From Sphingomonas sp. IC-11 (GTDB taxonomy: Bacteria; Pseudomonadota; Alphaproteobacteria; Sphingomonadales; Sphingomonadaceae), in contig NZ_JAJNDU010000001.1 in NCBI RefSeq assembly GCF_021043365.1, positions 1,202,164 to 1,266,163 on the forward strand: a stretch of 64,000 nucleotides of DNA. Reading direction: 5' to 3'. A program made the translations under genes and the position numbers. The stretch's first letter is position 1. Every line of letters starts with the position of its first letter. Under the pieces are notes generated by a model. The model saw only the letters and a program-made list of their open reading frames with translations, was not told the DNA's origin and ran no database searches. Below are positions 18,235 to 28,037 of the stretch, piece by piece.

Positions 18235-21200
18235 ATGGCGAAAGCGGCTTTCGTCCGGGTGAGTGCGTCGGCGCTTGCCTGGGTACTCGCGATGGGCACG
18301 GCACAGGCGCAGATTGGCGGTGATCCAGTCCCCGCGCAGGCCTCTCCTGATGTAAACGAAGCCACATCGGCGCCCGATATCGTCGTTACTGGCACTTTGA
18401 TCCGCGGCACGCCAGAGAACCTCGCCGTTCCAGTTGACGTGATATCCAGCGAAGAACTCGCAAAGCAGGGCGCTCCAACCGCAGTCGATCTCCTGAAGAA
18501 TCTCACTGTCGCGAACGGCACGGTTGGTGATGCAAACCAGTTCGACAATCGCGCGCAGGGCTCTGAAGGCGTCGCGTCAGTTAACCTGCGCGGCCTCGGC
18601 CCTCAGCGCACGCTGGTGTTACTAAACGGCAAGCGGATGGTTCCCTCCGGCCTGGGTATCCCGATTGTGGACGTCAACATGTTCCCGGCGGCGGCAATTG
18701 GCCGGATCGAGATCCTGAAGGATGGTGCCGCGGCGACCTACGGCTCGGACGCGATCGCGGGCGTGGTCAATTTCATCACCCGTACTGATCAGGAAGGCTT
18801 CCTGGTTTCGGGCGACTACCGGTGGATCGATGGTTCAAAGGGGGACTATGGCGCTGCTGCCTCCTTTGGACACAAGCAGGACGGCTTCCGCATGTTCGCT
18901 GCTGTCGGGTATCAGCGTCGATCCGAGCTGCGCTTTACCGACCGCGATTTCGCGGTTCAGCCGTACCCGACCAATCCTCAGGGCGCTTGGACCGGCGGCG
19001 GCAATCCGGGCAACTTTGACTTCAACGGCACGGTCGGGGGGATCAATCTGACCACGGACCTAGGTTGCGAGGGGCTGGGCGGGTTCCGCAGCGCGCCTGG
19101 TTCAAATACGGACCGCTGCTTCACGCAATTCGGTCAGTTCGACAATCTTGTCGAACCTGAGGAGCGGCTACAAGCTTATGTGGAGAGCGAATTCGACGTA
19201 GCAGACAACGCGTCTCTGCGTTTTACTGGCCTTTACGCCTTCACCAACACACGCGTCACGAGCTCGCCCAGCTACCTGCCGACGCTGCCTCCGTCCCCGA
19301 ACGCCGCGTTCGGGAATAATTCGCTCTTCGTGATCCCTGGCTATGCGCCAGCTCTTCAAGATTATTGCGCGCTTTATGGCGCCCAGGCTGGATGCTCGCG
19401 AAGTGGATCAGGCGCTCTAGATAGTGCCATTGGCTTGCCTGTGTTGTTCCGGCCGTTTCTGCTCGGCGGCAACCCGTTGTTTAAGAACGGAAGCAATGAT
19501 CGCGGATCGGCTGTTTCAAAGCGTGATACCGAGGCGTTTCGTTTTACTGCCGATCTGAATATTCAGCTGACCAGTGATATCGATTTTGCTACGGGGTTCA
19601 CCTTCAGCCAGTATCATCGCGATTATGACGGCACCGACGCGTTTGGTGACCTACTGCAGAACGCGTTGGCCGGATTTGGTGGGCCGAATTGCGCATACGC
19701 AAGCACCGCATCCCGAGCGGGCCTTACGCCGGCACAGCTTGCGGGGTTGGCAGGTACGAACGGTTGTACGTTCTTCAATCCTTTTTCGACCGCCATCTCC
19801 GCGAATGCAGTGACGGGAGTCGCCAATCCGAACTTTGCCGGCTCACGTAGTCCCGCTGGCTTCAGCCTTACGCCGGGCGCTGGGCTGATCAACGACCCTT
19901 CAACCATCGACCTGTTCTTCCGAACGCCGAATACACAGCTGCGGACCCAGCAATATGTTGGCGACGTGTCTCTTTCCGGCCGTACTGGGCTTCGCCTGTG
20001 GGCTGATGAAGCGATCGGATTCGCGGTTGGTGGCCAATATCGCAAGAACACATTCCAGCGACGTCTGAACGCCGACGCGAACATCGCGATCAATCCGTGC
20101 CCGGGCACGCCGCTGAATCCCAACGCCACCTGCAATCCGCAGACGGGCGCGCTTGGCTTCCTCGGAACCAACCCGCAACAGGACGCAGAGGCGGACGTTT
20201 ACGCGCTCTTCGCGGAACTTCAGGTGCCAATCACCAATGCGGTGAACCTGCAGCTTTCGGCGCGGTATGAAGATTATGGTGGCGCGGTGGGCTCCACGTT
20301 CGACCCCCAGGCTCGGCTTAAGGTTGAACTGACCGACTGGTTCGGCTTGCGGGGTGGTGTTGGTACGAGCTTCCGTGGCCCGCCGCCTCAGAATCTCTCG
20401 GGTTCTGTGGTGTCGCTCCAGGTGATCGGGACCGGTTTCCGTGCGGTGGAGGTATTTGGCGATCCCAACCTGAAGCCAGAAAGCGCGACCACGTATAATG
20501 CCGGCGTTCTGATCGACCGTGGCCCCTTTAACGCCAGTCTCGACTACTGGCGCTATGAGTTTGCAGGCCCGATCGAGTCCGAACCGGTCTCGGGTCTGAC
20601 CAACGCGCTGTTCGGCGCTACAGGATCGGCCAATTGTGACAATCCGGCTTATGCAGCGCTGAGGGCTCGCTTCACGTTCAACGCTGCCGGATGCGGCATC
20701 AACAACGTCAGCCGCCTGAGGGCGCAGGTGTTCAACAGTGCCGATGTCAAAACCTCGGGCCTCGACTTCAATGCCAGTTACCGGGGAGAGCTTGGCCCCG
20801 TCGAGTTGCTGGTCGGCGGCGCCGCTACTTATGTCATCGATTTCAAAGTCGACGATCTTGTGGTGGAAGGGGTGTTGGTCCAGCCGGCGTTTGATGCAGT
20901 CGGTAAGCTGAACTTCCAGACGACTTCCTATCCAATTCCGCAGTGGCGAGGAAATTGGTACGTTCAAGGAGACAGCGGGCCGCACTCGCTTCGGCTCCAG
21001 TTCAACTATGTCGATGGCTACACTGATCAGCGCGGTGCCGCGATTTTCGGCCCCAACCTTGGCGCGCTTGGTGGGGCTGCGAACACGCGTGGGAAGGAGA
21101 TCGGCTCGTGGCGCACCTTTGACGCGACCTACCGTTTGGCGCTGGATAGCGGAACGACCTTCACGCTGTCCGCCGTGAACATCTTCGATCGCGATCCGCC

Positions 21201-21288
21201 GTTTGCACGACTGGATCCAAACTACGACAGCTTCACCGCGTCGCCTCTTGGTTTCACGTTGAAGGCGGCAGTATCGCAGCGATTTTGA
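18235..21288 (+). CDS. TonB-dependent outer-membrane receptor
   Basis: A 1017-residue receptor. It has a signal peptide (MAKAAFVRVSASALAWVLAM, cleaved after AQA), a plug domain (about residues 50-180, with VNLRGLGPQRTLVLLNGKR and ILKDGAAATYGSDAIAGVVN) and a 22-strand barrel ending in Phe (KAAVSQRF). Its size and NGKRMVPSG style fit the large sphingomonad family importing complex organic substrates rather than simple siderophore receptors. ATG 18235 follows a GGGAGAGAAGGA ribosome site. Position between ACAD and MFS genes suggests uptake of the substrate catabolised by this cluster (inference). Confidence 0.92.
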   Translation: MAKAAFVRVSASALAWVLAMGTAQAQIGGDPVPAQASPDVNEATSAPDIVVTGTLIRGTPENLAVPVDVISSEELAKQGAPTAVDLLKNLTVANGTVGDANQFDNRAQGSEGVASVNLRGLGPQRTLVLLNGKRMVPSGLGIPIVDVNMFPAAAIGRIEILKDGAAATYGSDAIAGVVNFITRTDQEGFLVSGDYRWIDGSKGDYGAAASFGHKQDGFRMFAAVGYQRRSELRFTDRDFAVQPYPTNPQGAWTGGGNPGNFDFNGTVGGINLTTDLGCEGLGGFRSAPGSNTDRCFTQFGQFDNLVEPEERLQAYVESEFDVADNASLRFTGLYAFTNTRVTSSPSYLPTLPPSPNAAFGNNSLFVIPGYAPALQDYCALYGAQAGCSRSGSGALDSAIGLPVLFRPFLLGGNPLFKNGSNDRGSAVSKRDTEAFRFTADLNIQLTSDIDFATGFTFSQYHRDYDGTDAFGDLLQNALAGFGGPNCAYASTASRAGLTPAQLAGLAGTNGCTFFNPFSTAISANAVTGVANPNFAGSRSPAGFSLTPGAGLINDPSTIDLFFRTPNTQLRTQQYVGDVSLSGRTGLRLWADEAIGFAVGGQYRKNTFQRRLNADANIAINPCPGTPLNPNATCNPQTGALGFLGTNPQQDAEADVYALFAELQVPITNAVNLQLSARYEDYGGAVGSTFDPQARLKVELTDWFGLRGGVGTSFRGPPPQNLSGSVVSLQVIGTGFRAVEVFGDPNLKPESATTYNAGVLIDRGPFNASLDYWRYEFAGPIESEPVSGLTNALFGATGSANCDNPAYAALRARFTFNAAGCGINNVSRLRAQVFNSADVKTSGLDFNASYRGELGPVELLVGGAATYVIDFKVDDLVVEGVLVQPAFDAVGKLNFQTTSYPIPQWRGNWYVQGDSGPHSLRLQFNYVDGYTDQRGAAIFGPNLGALGGAANTRGKEIGSWRTFDATYRLALDSGTTFTLSAVNIFDRDPPFARLDPNYDSFTASPLGFTLKAAVSQRF

Positions 21289-21307
21289 CGAATGGAGCGG
21301 CGAAGTT

Positions 21308-21319
21308 TGTTTCGAAACA
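21308..21319. promoter_or_regulatory. palindrome upstream of the spinster-like MFS gene
   Basis: TGTTTCGAAACA is a perfect 12-base palindrome, 20 bases after the receptor stop and 11 bases before TTGACA (21331-21336), a candidate -35 element for the MFS gene at 21400; a clear -10 is not seen. It could be an operator, or a small hairpin at the receptor transcript end. Confidence 0.4.
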
Positions 21320-21399
21320 TTGCCGCCGGGTTGACAGGCTGACTTGTCGCGGGGGCTTGTTTAAGCCGTCGCGACGAGGTCAAGGTTTAGGAGAATGAC

Positions 21400-22710
21400 A
21401 TGGATGCCAGCACCACGTGGTCGCACGATGAGCGCGACGCGCGGGCTATTCGCAGGAGAGGTTGGACGCTGGCACTGCTGACGATCGCCTATTTCTTCAG
21501 CTTCATGGACCGGCAGATCCTTGCGATCCTGCTGGAGGCGATCAAAGCAGACCTGAAGCTTTCGGACACGCAGCTGGGGTTGCTCTCGGGGCTCGTGTTT
21601 GCGCTTTTCTACGCCACCTTGGGTTTGCCAATAGCGCGTCTGGCGGATCGCTCGAGCCGTAGCAATATCATCGCGATAAGCCTTGCATTCTGGAGCGGAA
21701 TGACTGCGCTTTGCGGGCTGGCGCAGAACTTCACACACCTGATGCTTGCCCGTATCGGCGTCGGCATCGGCGAAGCGGGATTTGGCCCGCCGAGCCAATC
21801 CATCATTGCCGATCTGTACCCGCCGGAAAAGCGCGCAAGCGCGATGGCGATCTACTCGCTCGGCGTGTTGCTCGGCGGTGGGCTTGGCATGGTGATCGGC
21901 GGTTTCGTGGCGCATTCTTACGGTTGGCGCGTTGCTATGATGGTCGTGGGTCTGCCCGGCATCGCGCTCGCCGTTATCATGAAGTTGTTCGTGGTCGAGC
22001 CGCGCCGTGGGCTAGCGGACGGCAAGGCCCCCGCTGGACCGGCCGACGCGCCTACAATTGGTCTTTGGAACGGCATCGCTTCGATCTGGCACAATCGCGC
22101 GGCGTTCCACTTGGTGGCTGCGATCACGATCACGTCGCTGGTCGGCTATGCGGTCACGGGATGGGGCCCAAGCTACATGCAGCGTTCGCTGGGCATGTCC
22201 ATGCTCGACGTCTCGAAATACGTGGCACTTCCAGCCGCTTTCGTCGCTGGCTTCTCAGCAATGATCGGAGGTTGGCTTTGCGATCGGGCGGCGAAAAACA
22301 AGGGCATTTACGCTCAGAGCTACGTCGTGGTGGTCATGAAGATCCTGGCGTTCCCCTTCGCGCTGGCCTTCTACTTCGTTGATCATCTGTGGCTCGCGCT
22401 GAGTTCCTACTTTGTCGCTGCGATCTTCGCCGGCGCCTATATCGGGCCGACCTATGCGATGATCCAGCACCTGGCCCCGTTGCGGCTTCGCGCCACCTGG
22501 GCGGCTCTCACGCTGCTGGCGACCAGCCTTTTGGGCTTGGGGCTTGGGCCGTTCGCGGTTGGCCAGATCAGCGACGCACTGAAGCCTATGTACGGGGCGG
22601 AATCGCTGCGTTGGGCGATGTTCTCCGTGGCGATGCTCACGCCTTGGGGCATCTTCCATTATTGGCGCGCAGGCGTGCTGATGAAGCGCCAGGAGGCGCC
22701 AACAGCGTAA
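21400..22710 (+). CDS. MFS transporter, spinster-like family
   Basis: A 436-residue, 12-helix transporter. It has FFSFMDRQILAILLEAIKADL and LSDTQLGLLSGLVFALFYA near the start, the motif-A loop RLADRSSRSNII, and GEAGFGPPSQSIIADLYPPE in helix 4-5. These are hallmarks of spinster-like permeases, frequent in sphingomonad catabolic clusters. A clear ribosome site AGGAGA precedes the ATG. It likely moves the substrate across the inner membrane after the upstream TonB receptor brings it through the outer one (inference). Confidence 0.9.
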   Translation: MDASTTWSHDERDARAIRRRGWTLALLTIAYFFSFMDRQILAILLEAIKADLKLSDTQLGLLSGLVFALFYATLGLPIARLADRSSRSNIIAISLAFWSGMTALCGLAQNFTHLMLARIGVGIGEAGFGPPSQSIIADLYPPEKRASAMAIYSLGVLLGGGLGMVIGGFVAHSYGWRVAMMVVGLPGIALAVIMKLFVVEPRRGLADGKAPAGPADAPTIGLWNGIASIWHNRAAFHLVAAITITSLVGYAVTGWGPSYMQRSLGMSMLDVSKYVALPAAFVAGFSAMIGGWLCDRAAKNKGIYAQSYVVVVMKILAFPFALAFYFVDHLWLALSSYFVAAIFAGAYIGPTYAMIQHLAPLRLRATWAALTLLATSLLGLGLGPFAVGQISDALKPMYGAESLRWAMFSVAMLTPWGIFHYWRAGVLMKRQEAPTA

Positions 22711-22746
22711 GGTGTCTCCTCTTAAGATCTTGCCAGATTGGCAAAC

Positions 22747-22770
22747 CCCGGGGCGCGGCAGCGCTCCGGG
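22747..22770. terminator. stem-loop between convergent MFS and TetR genes
   Basis: CCCGGGGCGC (22747-22756) and GCGCTCCGGG (22761-22770) form a 10-bp stem with one G-T wobble and a 4-base loop. No T tract follows. A smaller hairpin (TTGCCA/TGGCAA) lies just before it. Position between convergent genes supports a terminator role. The rest of the 230-base gap (22711-22940) holds no gene I can support. Confidence 0.5.
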
Positions 22771-22940
22771 AAGGTGCAGGTCACCGGCCGATTGCATGAA
22801 AACGGACGTTCAACGAGGAAGAGCCGTTGACTAGTTATCCGCCGATTTCCTGCATCGTATCGCTCGTGGCGCGGCCAAGTTTGATGCTGCGCGCAAGTTA
22901 GCTCATCAAGGCGAGCGGCGGTGCCGCTCTTCAATCCTGA

Positions 22941-24185
22941 TCAGTGCCGGATGACTCGATCATCGAACATGCCGAACGCCAAGGTTGAGGCGTAAAGGGC
23001 GATTGCACGATCACGTGGCATCGCCCAAGCCCACTTCCGCATGTCAAACGCAGCGTTAAGGAACGCCATCACCAACTGACTGGCGACTAGCGGATCAATG
23101 GCGCGGACCGTTCCCTCGGCGATCCCGTCGGAGATTGTGCCGGCAAAGCGCCGGGCGATCCGGTTAGACCGGTCAACCATAGTGGCGCGAACAGACATGG
23201 GGAGACCACTGAGCGCCGTCGTCCGCAACAGTGGCCCTGTCTCGGAAAACTGTACTTCCAGTAGCGTCGCGAACATCGCGCAAAGCCGCTCCCAGTGGGT
23301 TCCGCCCTGCTCGTCCGCCATTCTCTGCGCCGCGGAAATCGTATCGAAGCTCCTGCGATAGCAGGCAATAACGAGGTCATCCTTGGCATCGAGATGGTGG
23401 TAGAAACTCCCTTTGGTCACGTTGAGTTCGCTAGCGATCCGCTGCACCGAAGCGCCACGATAGCCAAGCTCGTTGATCAAACGGGTGGCGGCGTGAAGGA
23501 ATGCATCGCGGCCTTCAACTGAGTCCTGCGGCAGCGAAAGGGTCCGCGGCTCCCAGCCCGCAGGGCGGGCAGCAAGGCCGCCACGAAACACATCCATCAC
23601 GCAGGCCTCCACCCGCGCAATCTGGTCCATGTCGTAGCGGTTCAGCCAAACTGGCAGCCAAAACGTGTTTTCCATGAGAACGTGCGCGCGCGCGCCGTTG
23701 AGATCCGTTTGTGCGCGAGTGTCCGCCGGTCCCCACAGTGCCCGGGCGCGCCGGAATACCTCCCGCCATCCCGCCATGAGGCGGCTGCGAACCGGATCTT
23801 CCATCGCGCGCAGATCGGACAGCCCCGCGATCTGGCGTTCCTCACCCCGTTGCACCCGTGCCAAGCGGGCCATGTTGAGCGCGAGATACCGCTGGACCCG
23901 CTCCTCCGGCGTGTCTGCCTCCATAGCGGTGTCGAGCATGACCAGGAGATAGTCTAGCGTATGCTCGAACGCTGCGGCCGCAAGATCTTCCTTGCGCTTG
24001 AAGTAGTAGGTGACGCTTGTGGTATTCAGGCCTACGCGCCGCGCTACGTCCGCGAAGGTCATTCCCTTTGCGCTTTGTTCGTTGATTGCGTCGGCAGCTG
24101 CGGCGAGGATGGCTTCACGCTTCGCTCGGAAGCGGCGCGTGCCGATCTCCTCTCCGTCGCCGCCCGGTTCCCCCCTAGCCTGCAT
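22941..24185 (-). CDS. tandem (double) TetR-type transcriptional regulator
   Basis: A 414-residue protein, twice the usual TetR length, with two DNA-binding modules. One is near residues 24-68 (TFADVARRVGLNTTSVTYYF, KRKEDL). The other is near 226-272 (ASVQRIASELNVTKGSFYHH, LDAKDD). Each is followed by about 140 helical residues that could be a ligand/dimer domain. It is a fused pair in one continuous frame, not a frameshift. It is divergent from the ACAD operon at 24341 across 155 bases and convergent to the MFS gene. It probably represses local acyl-CoA catabolic genes with an acyl-CoA or substrate as inducer (inference). Confidence 0.88.
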   Translation of the reverse strand: MQARGEPGGDGEEIGTRRFRAKREAILAAAADAINEQSAKGMTFADVARRVGLNTTSVTYYFKRKEDLAAAAFEHTLDYLLVMLDTAMEADTPEERVQRYLALNMARLARVQRGEERQIAGLSDLRAMEDPVRSRLMAGWREVFRRARALWGPADTRAQTDLNGARAHVLMENTFWLPVWLNRYDMDQIARVEACVMDVFRGGLAARPAGWEPRTLSLPQDSVEGRDAFLHAATRLINELGYRGASVQRIASELNVTKGSFYHHLDAKDDLVIACYRRSFDTISAAQRMADEQGGTHWERLCAMFATLLEVQFSETGPLLRTTALSGLPMSVRATMVDRSNRIARRFAGTISDGIAEGTVRAIDPLVASQLVMAFLNAAFDMRKWAWAMPRDRAIALYASTLAFGMFDDRVIRH

Positions 24186-24340
24186 CCGACTGATCCTAGC
24201 GCCTATTTTTCGAACGAACAGTCCCTTTCTTTATCGCTGGCCACCTCTTCCTCACTAAGGAAGCCTCGACCGATTCGCGCGCTTGTCCGAAGATGCGGTA
24301 CGCTTTACAGCTTTGATGAAATATCGAGCGGAGGGATGCT

Positions 24341-25657
24341 ATGGACTTCACCCTGACCGAGCGCGAAACCTATTTCAGGGACCGCGTGAAGGCCTTCATC
24401 GACGCCGAGATCGCGCCGCGGCAGGCCGAGTATCACGAACAGGCGCACACTGGCGATCGCTGGAAGGTGATCCCCGTCATCGAAGAGGTGAAGGCCAAGG
24501 CCAAGGCGGCCGGGCTCTGGAACTTCTTCATGCCGCCGCACTCGGGCCAGACGCATGTCGACGAGACGTTCGAGTTCGAAGGGACGCAGCTCACCAACCT
24601 CGAGTATGCGCTGTGCGCCGAGGAAATGGGCAAGATCGGCTGGGCCAGCGAGTGCTTCAACTGCTCCGCGCCGGACACGGGCAACATGGAAGTGCTGCAT
24701 CGCTATGGCACGCTGGAACAGAAGGAGAAGTGGCTTCGCCCGCTGATGAACGGCGAGATCCGCTCCGTCTTCCTGATGACCGAGCCGGCGGTCGCCTCGT
24801 CCGACGCCACCAACATCGAGACTCGGATCGAGCGTGACGGCGATCATTATGTGATCAACGGCGTGAAATGGTGGTCGTCAGGCGTGGGCGATCCGCGCTG
24901 CAAGATCGGCATCCTGATGGGCAAGACGAGCTTCGAAGGTTCGCGCCACCAGCAGCAGAGCCAAATCCTGGTGCCGATGGATACGCCGGGCATCAAGATC
25001 GAGCGCATGCTCTCGGTCTATGGCTATGATCATGCGCCGCACGGCCATGGCGAGGTGAGCTTCACCAACGTGCGCGTGCCGGTCGAGAGCGTCATCCTCG
25101 GCGAGGGCCGCGGGTTCGAGATCGCGCAGGGCCGGCTCGGGCCGGGCCGCATCCATCACTGCATGCGCACGATCGGCGTCGCCGAGGTGGCGCTGGAGAA
25201 GATGGCGAAGCGCCTCCTCAGCCGCGTCGCCTTCGGCAAGCGGATTTCCGATCACTCGGTATGGGAGCAGCGCGTGGCGCAGGCCCGGATCGAGATCGAG
25301 ATGACCCGTCTGCTGTGCCTCAAGGCAGCGCAGACGATGGACGCGGCCGGCAACAAGGCCGCCAGCCAGGAAATCGCGATGATCAAGGTGTTCGCGCCGA
25401 ACATGGCGCTGCGCATCCTCGACGATGCCGTGCAGGCGCATGGTGGCGGCGGCGTGGCGGAGGATTATGGCCTCGCGCATGCGTGGGCTTCGCAGCGCAC
25501 GCTTCGCCTCGCCGACGGCCCGGACGAGGTTCACGCCCGCGCCATCGCCCGCAACGAATTCGGCAAGTACGGCGACTGGAAGGCGGAGATCGCGAATGAT
25601 CGCGGCGCGCCGCGCGGTGCCGAGATTTCGAGTGGTGATATCGGCGTATCGCGCTGA
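24341..25657 (+). CDS. acyl-CoA dehydrogenase, ACAD10/11 (LvaC)-like
   Basis: A 438-residue ACAD. It has [20 protein letters not shown] and [20 protein letters not shown] in the middle domain, and [19 protein letters not shown] near residues 386-402. Asp392 in DGPDEVH takes the place of the catalytic Glu loop of MCAD-type enzymes; this signature marks the ACAD10/11 branch, whose members process 4-phospho-acyl-CoA. Downstream is an APH-type kinase, its expected partner. It heads a + strand run 24341-29690. Ribosome site GGAGGG precedes the ATG. The function as 4-hydroxyacyl-CoA enzyme is inferred from family and neighbourhood. Confidence 0.88.
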   Translation: MDFTLTERETYFRDRVKAFIDAEIAPRQAEYHEQAHTGDRWKVIPVIEEVKAKAKAAGLWNFFMPPHSGQTHVDETFEFEGTQLTNLEYALCAEEMGKIGWASECFNCSAPDTGNMEVLHRYGTLEQKEKWLRPLMNGEIRSVFLMTEPAVASSDATNIETRIERDGDHYVINGVKWWSSGVGDPRCKIGILMGKTSFEGSRHQQQSQILVPMDTPGIKIERMLSVYGYDHAPHGHGEVSFTNVRVPVESVILGEGRGFEIAQGRLGPGRIHHCMRTIGVAEVALEKMAKRLLSRVAFGKRISDHSVWEQRVAQARIEIEMTRLLCLKAAQTMDAAGNKAASQEIAMIKVFAPNMALRILDDAVQAHGGGGVAEDYGLAHAWASQRTLRLADGPDEVHARAIARNEFGKYGDWKAEIANDRGAPRGAEISSGDIGVSR

Positions 25658-25760
25658 GCCTTTTCGTCAGCGGACCGGACCCGGAGCCCGCTGCCAGCCA
25701 TCGCGGTTGCGGGCTTGGCGGCCGGGTGACGATCATTCGTGAGAATAATGGAGAGAGACC

Positions 25761-26849
25761 GTGAAAGCCGCCGTCATCTTTGAAACCAAGGCGCCGCTCC
25801 AGATCGAGGACGTCGTCGTATCCAAGCCCGGCCCGCACGAGGTGCTGATCCGCACCGTCGCGTGTGGCGTGTGCCGGTCGGACCTGCACTTCGTCGACGG
25901 TGCCTATCCGCATCCGCTGCCGGCGATCCCGGGCCATGAGGCCGCCGGCATCGTCGAGGCGGTGGGTGACGAAGTGCGCACCGTGAAGGTCGGCGATGCG
26001 GTCGTTACCTGCCTCAGCGCGTTCTGCGGCCATTGCGAGTTCTGCATCACCGGCCGCATGTTCCTGTGCGTCAGCGCGGAAACCCGCCGCGGGCCGAAGG
26101 CGGAGCCTCGGCTTCGCCTGGCGAACGGCGGCAACGTCAACCAGATGCTGAACCTGTCGGCCTATGCCGAGCAGATGCTGGTGCACGAGCATGCCTGTGT
26201 CGCGATCGATCCGGAAATGCCGCTCGACCGCGCCGCGCTGATTGGCTGCGCGGTGACGACGGGTGCCGGCGCCGTGTTCAACACCACGGACGTGACGCCG
26301 GGCGAGACGGTCTGCGTCGTCGGCTGCGGCGGCATTGGCCTTGCCGCGGTGAATGCCGCGAAGATCGCCGGCGCGGGCAAGATCATCGCCCTGGATCCGG
26401 TGCCTGAGAAGCGCGCCGTCGCCGAGAAGCTGGGCGCGACCCATACCTTCGATCCGATGAAGGAAGGTGTCGTCGGCGAAGTGGTGGAACTCACTAAGGG
26501 CGGCGTCCATCATGCGATCGAAGCTGTCGGCCGGCCGCAGTCGGCGCAGACCACGGTCGACGTGCTTCGCCGCGGCGGCACCGCGACGATCCTCGGCATG
26601 ATGCCGCTGGACCAGAAGGTTGGCCTTTCCGCGATGGAGCTGCTGTCGGGCAAGAAGCTGCAGGGGGGCATCATGGGGTCGAACCGCTTCCCGGTCGACA
26701 TCCCGCGCCTGGTGGATTTCTACATGCGCGGCCTGCTCGATCTCGACACGATCATTGCCGAGCGGCTGCCCCTCAACCGGATCAACGATGCGTTTGACGA
26801 GCTCCGCAAGGGCGACGCGACGCGCAGCGTGATCGTGTTCGATCAATGA
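25761..26849 (+). CDS. zinc-dependent alcohol dehydrogenase (MDR family)
   Basis: A 362-residue medium-chain dehydrogenase. Catalytic zinc ligands are Cys38 (CGVCRSD) and His59-Glu60 (GHEAAG); the structural zinc set is Cys89, Cys92, Cys95 and Cys103. The Rossmann motif is VVGCGGIGLAAV. It resembles class III-like or aryl/acyl alcohol dehydrogenases in length. The start is GTG with GGAGAGAG upstream. Its stop overlaps the ATG of the phosphotransferase gene (ATGA, 26846-26849), so it is coupled to it. It may oxidise a hydroxyl of the substrate of this operon. Confidence 0.9.
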   Translation: MKAAVIFETKAPLQIEDVVVSKPGPHEVLIRTVACGVCRSDLHFVDGAYPHPLPAIPGHEAAGIVEAVGDEVRTVKVGDAVVTCLSAFCGHCEFCITGRMFLCVSAETRRGPKAEPRLRLANGGNVNQMLNLSAYAEQMLVHEHACVAIDPEMPLDRAALIGCAVTTGAGAVFNTTDVTPGETVCVVGCGGIGLAAVNAAKIAGAGKIIALDPVPEKRAVAEKLGATHTFDPMKEGVVGEVVELTKGGVHHAIEAVGRPQSAQTTVDVLRRGGTATILGMMPLDQKVGLSAMELLSGKKLQGGIMGSNRFPVDIPRLVDFYMRGLLDLDTIIAERLPLNRINDAFDELRKGDATRSVIVFDQ

Positions 26850-27922
26850 GCACGGCCGTGGCGGAAGATACCGGCCTCCAGGCGGAAATCAGCGAGCGCG
26901 ACCGGCTGGACATCGATCGCCTCTATACCTGGATGGAAGCGCATGTGCCAGACTTCGCGGGTCCGCTGACCTATGCGAAGTTTGCGGGCGGGCAATCGAA
27001 CCCGACGTACAAGCTGATGACGCCGGGGCGCAATTACGTGCTTCGGCGCAAGCCGATGGGTGAGCTTTTGCCGTCCGCACACCAGGTCGATCGCGAATAT
27101 CGCGTGATGGCTGCGCTTCACCCGACCGGCTTTCCGGTGCCGCGGCAATATGGCCTTTGCGAGGACGATAGCGTCATTGGCTCCGCCTTCTACGTCATGG
27201 AGATGGTGGACGGCCGCACGATCTGGGACGGCGCCTTCCCGGGCATGGATGCCGACACGCGGCGTGCGCATTACAATGCGATGATCGATACGCTGGCGGC
27301 GCTCCACAATGTCGACCTGAAGGCAACAGGGCTCGAGGATTTCGGGCGGCCGGGCAATTACTTCGAGCGGCAGGTGAGCCGCTGGACGAAGCAATATCGC
27401 GGCGCCGAGACCGAGCATATGCCGGCGATGGAGCGGCTGATCGAATGGCTGCCGCGCACCATCCCGGAGCAGACGCGCACCACGATCGTCCATGGTGACT
27501 ATCGCTGCGACAACATGAAGTTCGCGCCGGGCCTCGAGCCGCGGGTGGCGGCGGTGCTCGACTGGGAGCTCTGCACGACCGGAGATCCGCTCGCCGACCT
27601 CAGCTATTTCCTGATCAGTTGGGTGACCGAGCCGGAGGGCCGCTCGGGCGTGATGGGCCTGACCGGGCCGGAGACGGGCATTCCGACCGTCGAGGAAGTC
27701 GTCGCGCGTTATTGCGAGAAGACCGGCCGCGACGGCGTGCCCGATCTCAACTGGCTGCTGGCGTTCAACCTGTTCCGTCTCGCCTCGATCGTCCAGGGCA
27801 TTCGCAAGCGCTTCCTCATTGGCACGGCGTCCAGCGCCAATGCCGAGGCGACCAGCGCTCGTGTGCCGATGCTGGCCGACGCGGCCTGGCAGTTTGCACA
27901 GAAGGCCGGCGCAACGGCGTAA
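26846..27922 (+). CDS. APH-family phosphotransferase, ACAD10/11 or LvaA-like
   Basis: A 358-residue aminoglycoside-phosphotransferase-fold kinase. The catalytic loop is VHGDYRCDNMKF (Asp218, Asn223) and the metal motif is LDWELCTTGDP (Asp239). The N-terminal FAGGQSNPTYKL is a glycine-rich nucleotide loop and is characteristic of the acyl-CoA-linked branch rather than antibiotic kinases. In bacterial levulinate catabolism and in ACAD10/11 this type phosphorylates the 4-hydroxyl of a hydroxyacyl-CoA. The adjacent ACAD supports that role here; antibiotic resistance is unlikely from sequence and context. Confidence 0.88.
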   Translation: MSTAVAEDTGLQAEISERDRLDIDRLYTWMEAHVPDFAGPLTYAKFAGGQSNPTYKLMTPGRNYVLRRKPMGELLPSAHQVDREYRVMAALHPTGFPVPRQYGLCEDDSVIGSAFYVMEMVDGRTIWDGAFPGMDADTRRAHYNAMIDTLAALHNVDLKATGLEDFGRPGNYFERQVSRWTKQYRGAETEHMPAMERLIEWLPRTIPEQTRTTIVHGDYRCDNMKFAPGLEPRVAAVLDWELCTTGDPLADLSYFLISWVTEPEGRSGVMGLTGPETGIPTVEEVVARYCEKTGRDGVPDLNWLLAFNLFRLASIVQGIRKRFLIGTASSANAEATSARVPMLADAAWQFAQKAGATA

Positions 27923-27950
27923 CGCCTGCTGCTGTCGGAGGGCACGGTTT

Positions 27951-28020
27951 GGGGAGGAGCGTGCTCCTCCCCCTTGATACAATCACTTGCGGGCCGGCCC
28001 CCCTCAGCCCCGCCCGCAAG
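27951..28020. repeat. two stem-loops in the kinase/SDR gap (REP-like)
   Basis: The first, GGGGAGGAGC (27951-27960) with GCTCCTCCCC (27963-27972), is nearly continuous. The second, CTTGCGGGC (27986-27994) with GCCCGCAAG (28012-28020), has a 17-base loop. Both are perfect and lie between two same-strand genes; the second contains the GCGGG/CCCGC core common in alphaproteobacterial intergenic palindromes. Confidence 0.5.
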
Positions 28021-28037
28021 CGGGGAGGGAGTGAGCC

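Noticed and set aside
25383..26846. 487-residue frame antisense to the zinc ADH and the end of the ACAD
   Set aside because: Both plus-strand genes have catalytic motifs; the antisense frame has none and no ribosome site.
26846..27922. Antibiotic (aminoglycoside) resistance kinase
   Set aside because: The fold is the same, but the N-terminal sequence and operon partners point to acyl-CoA metabolism.
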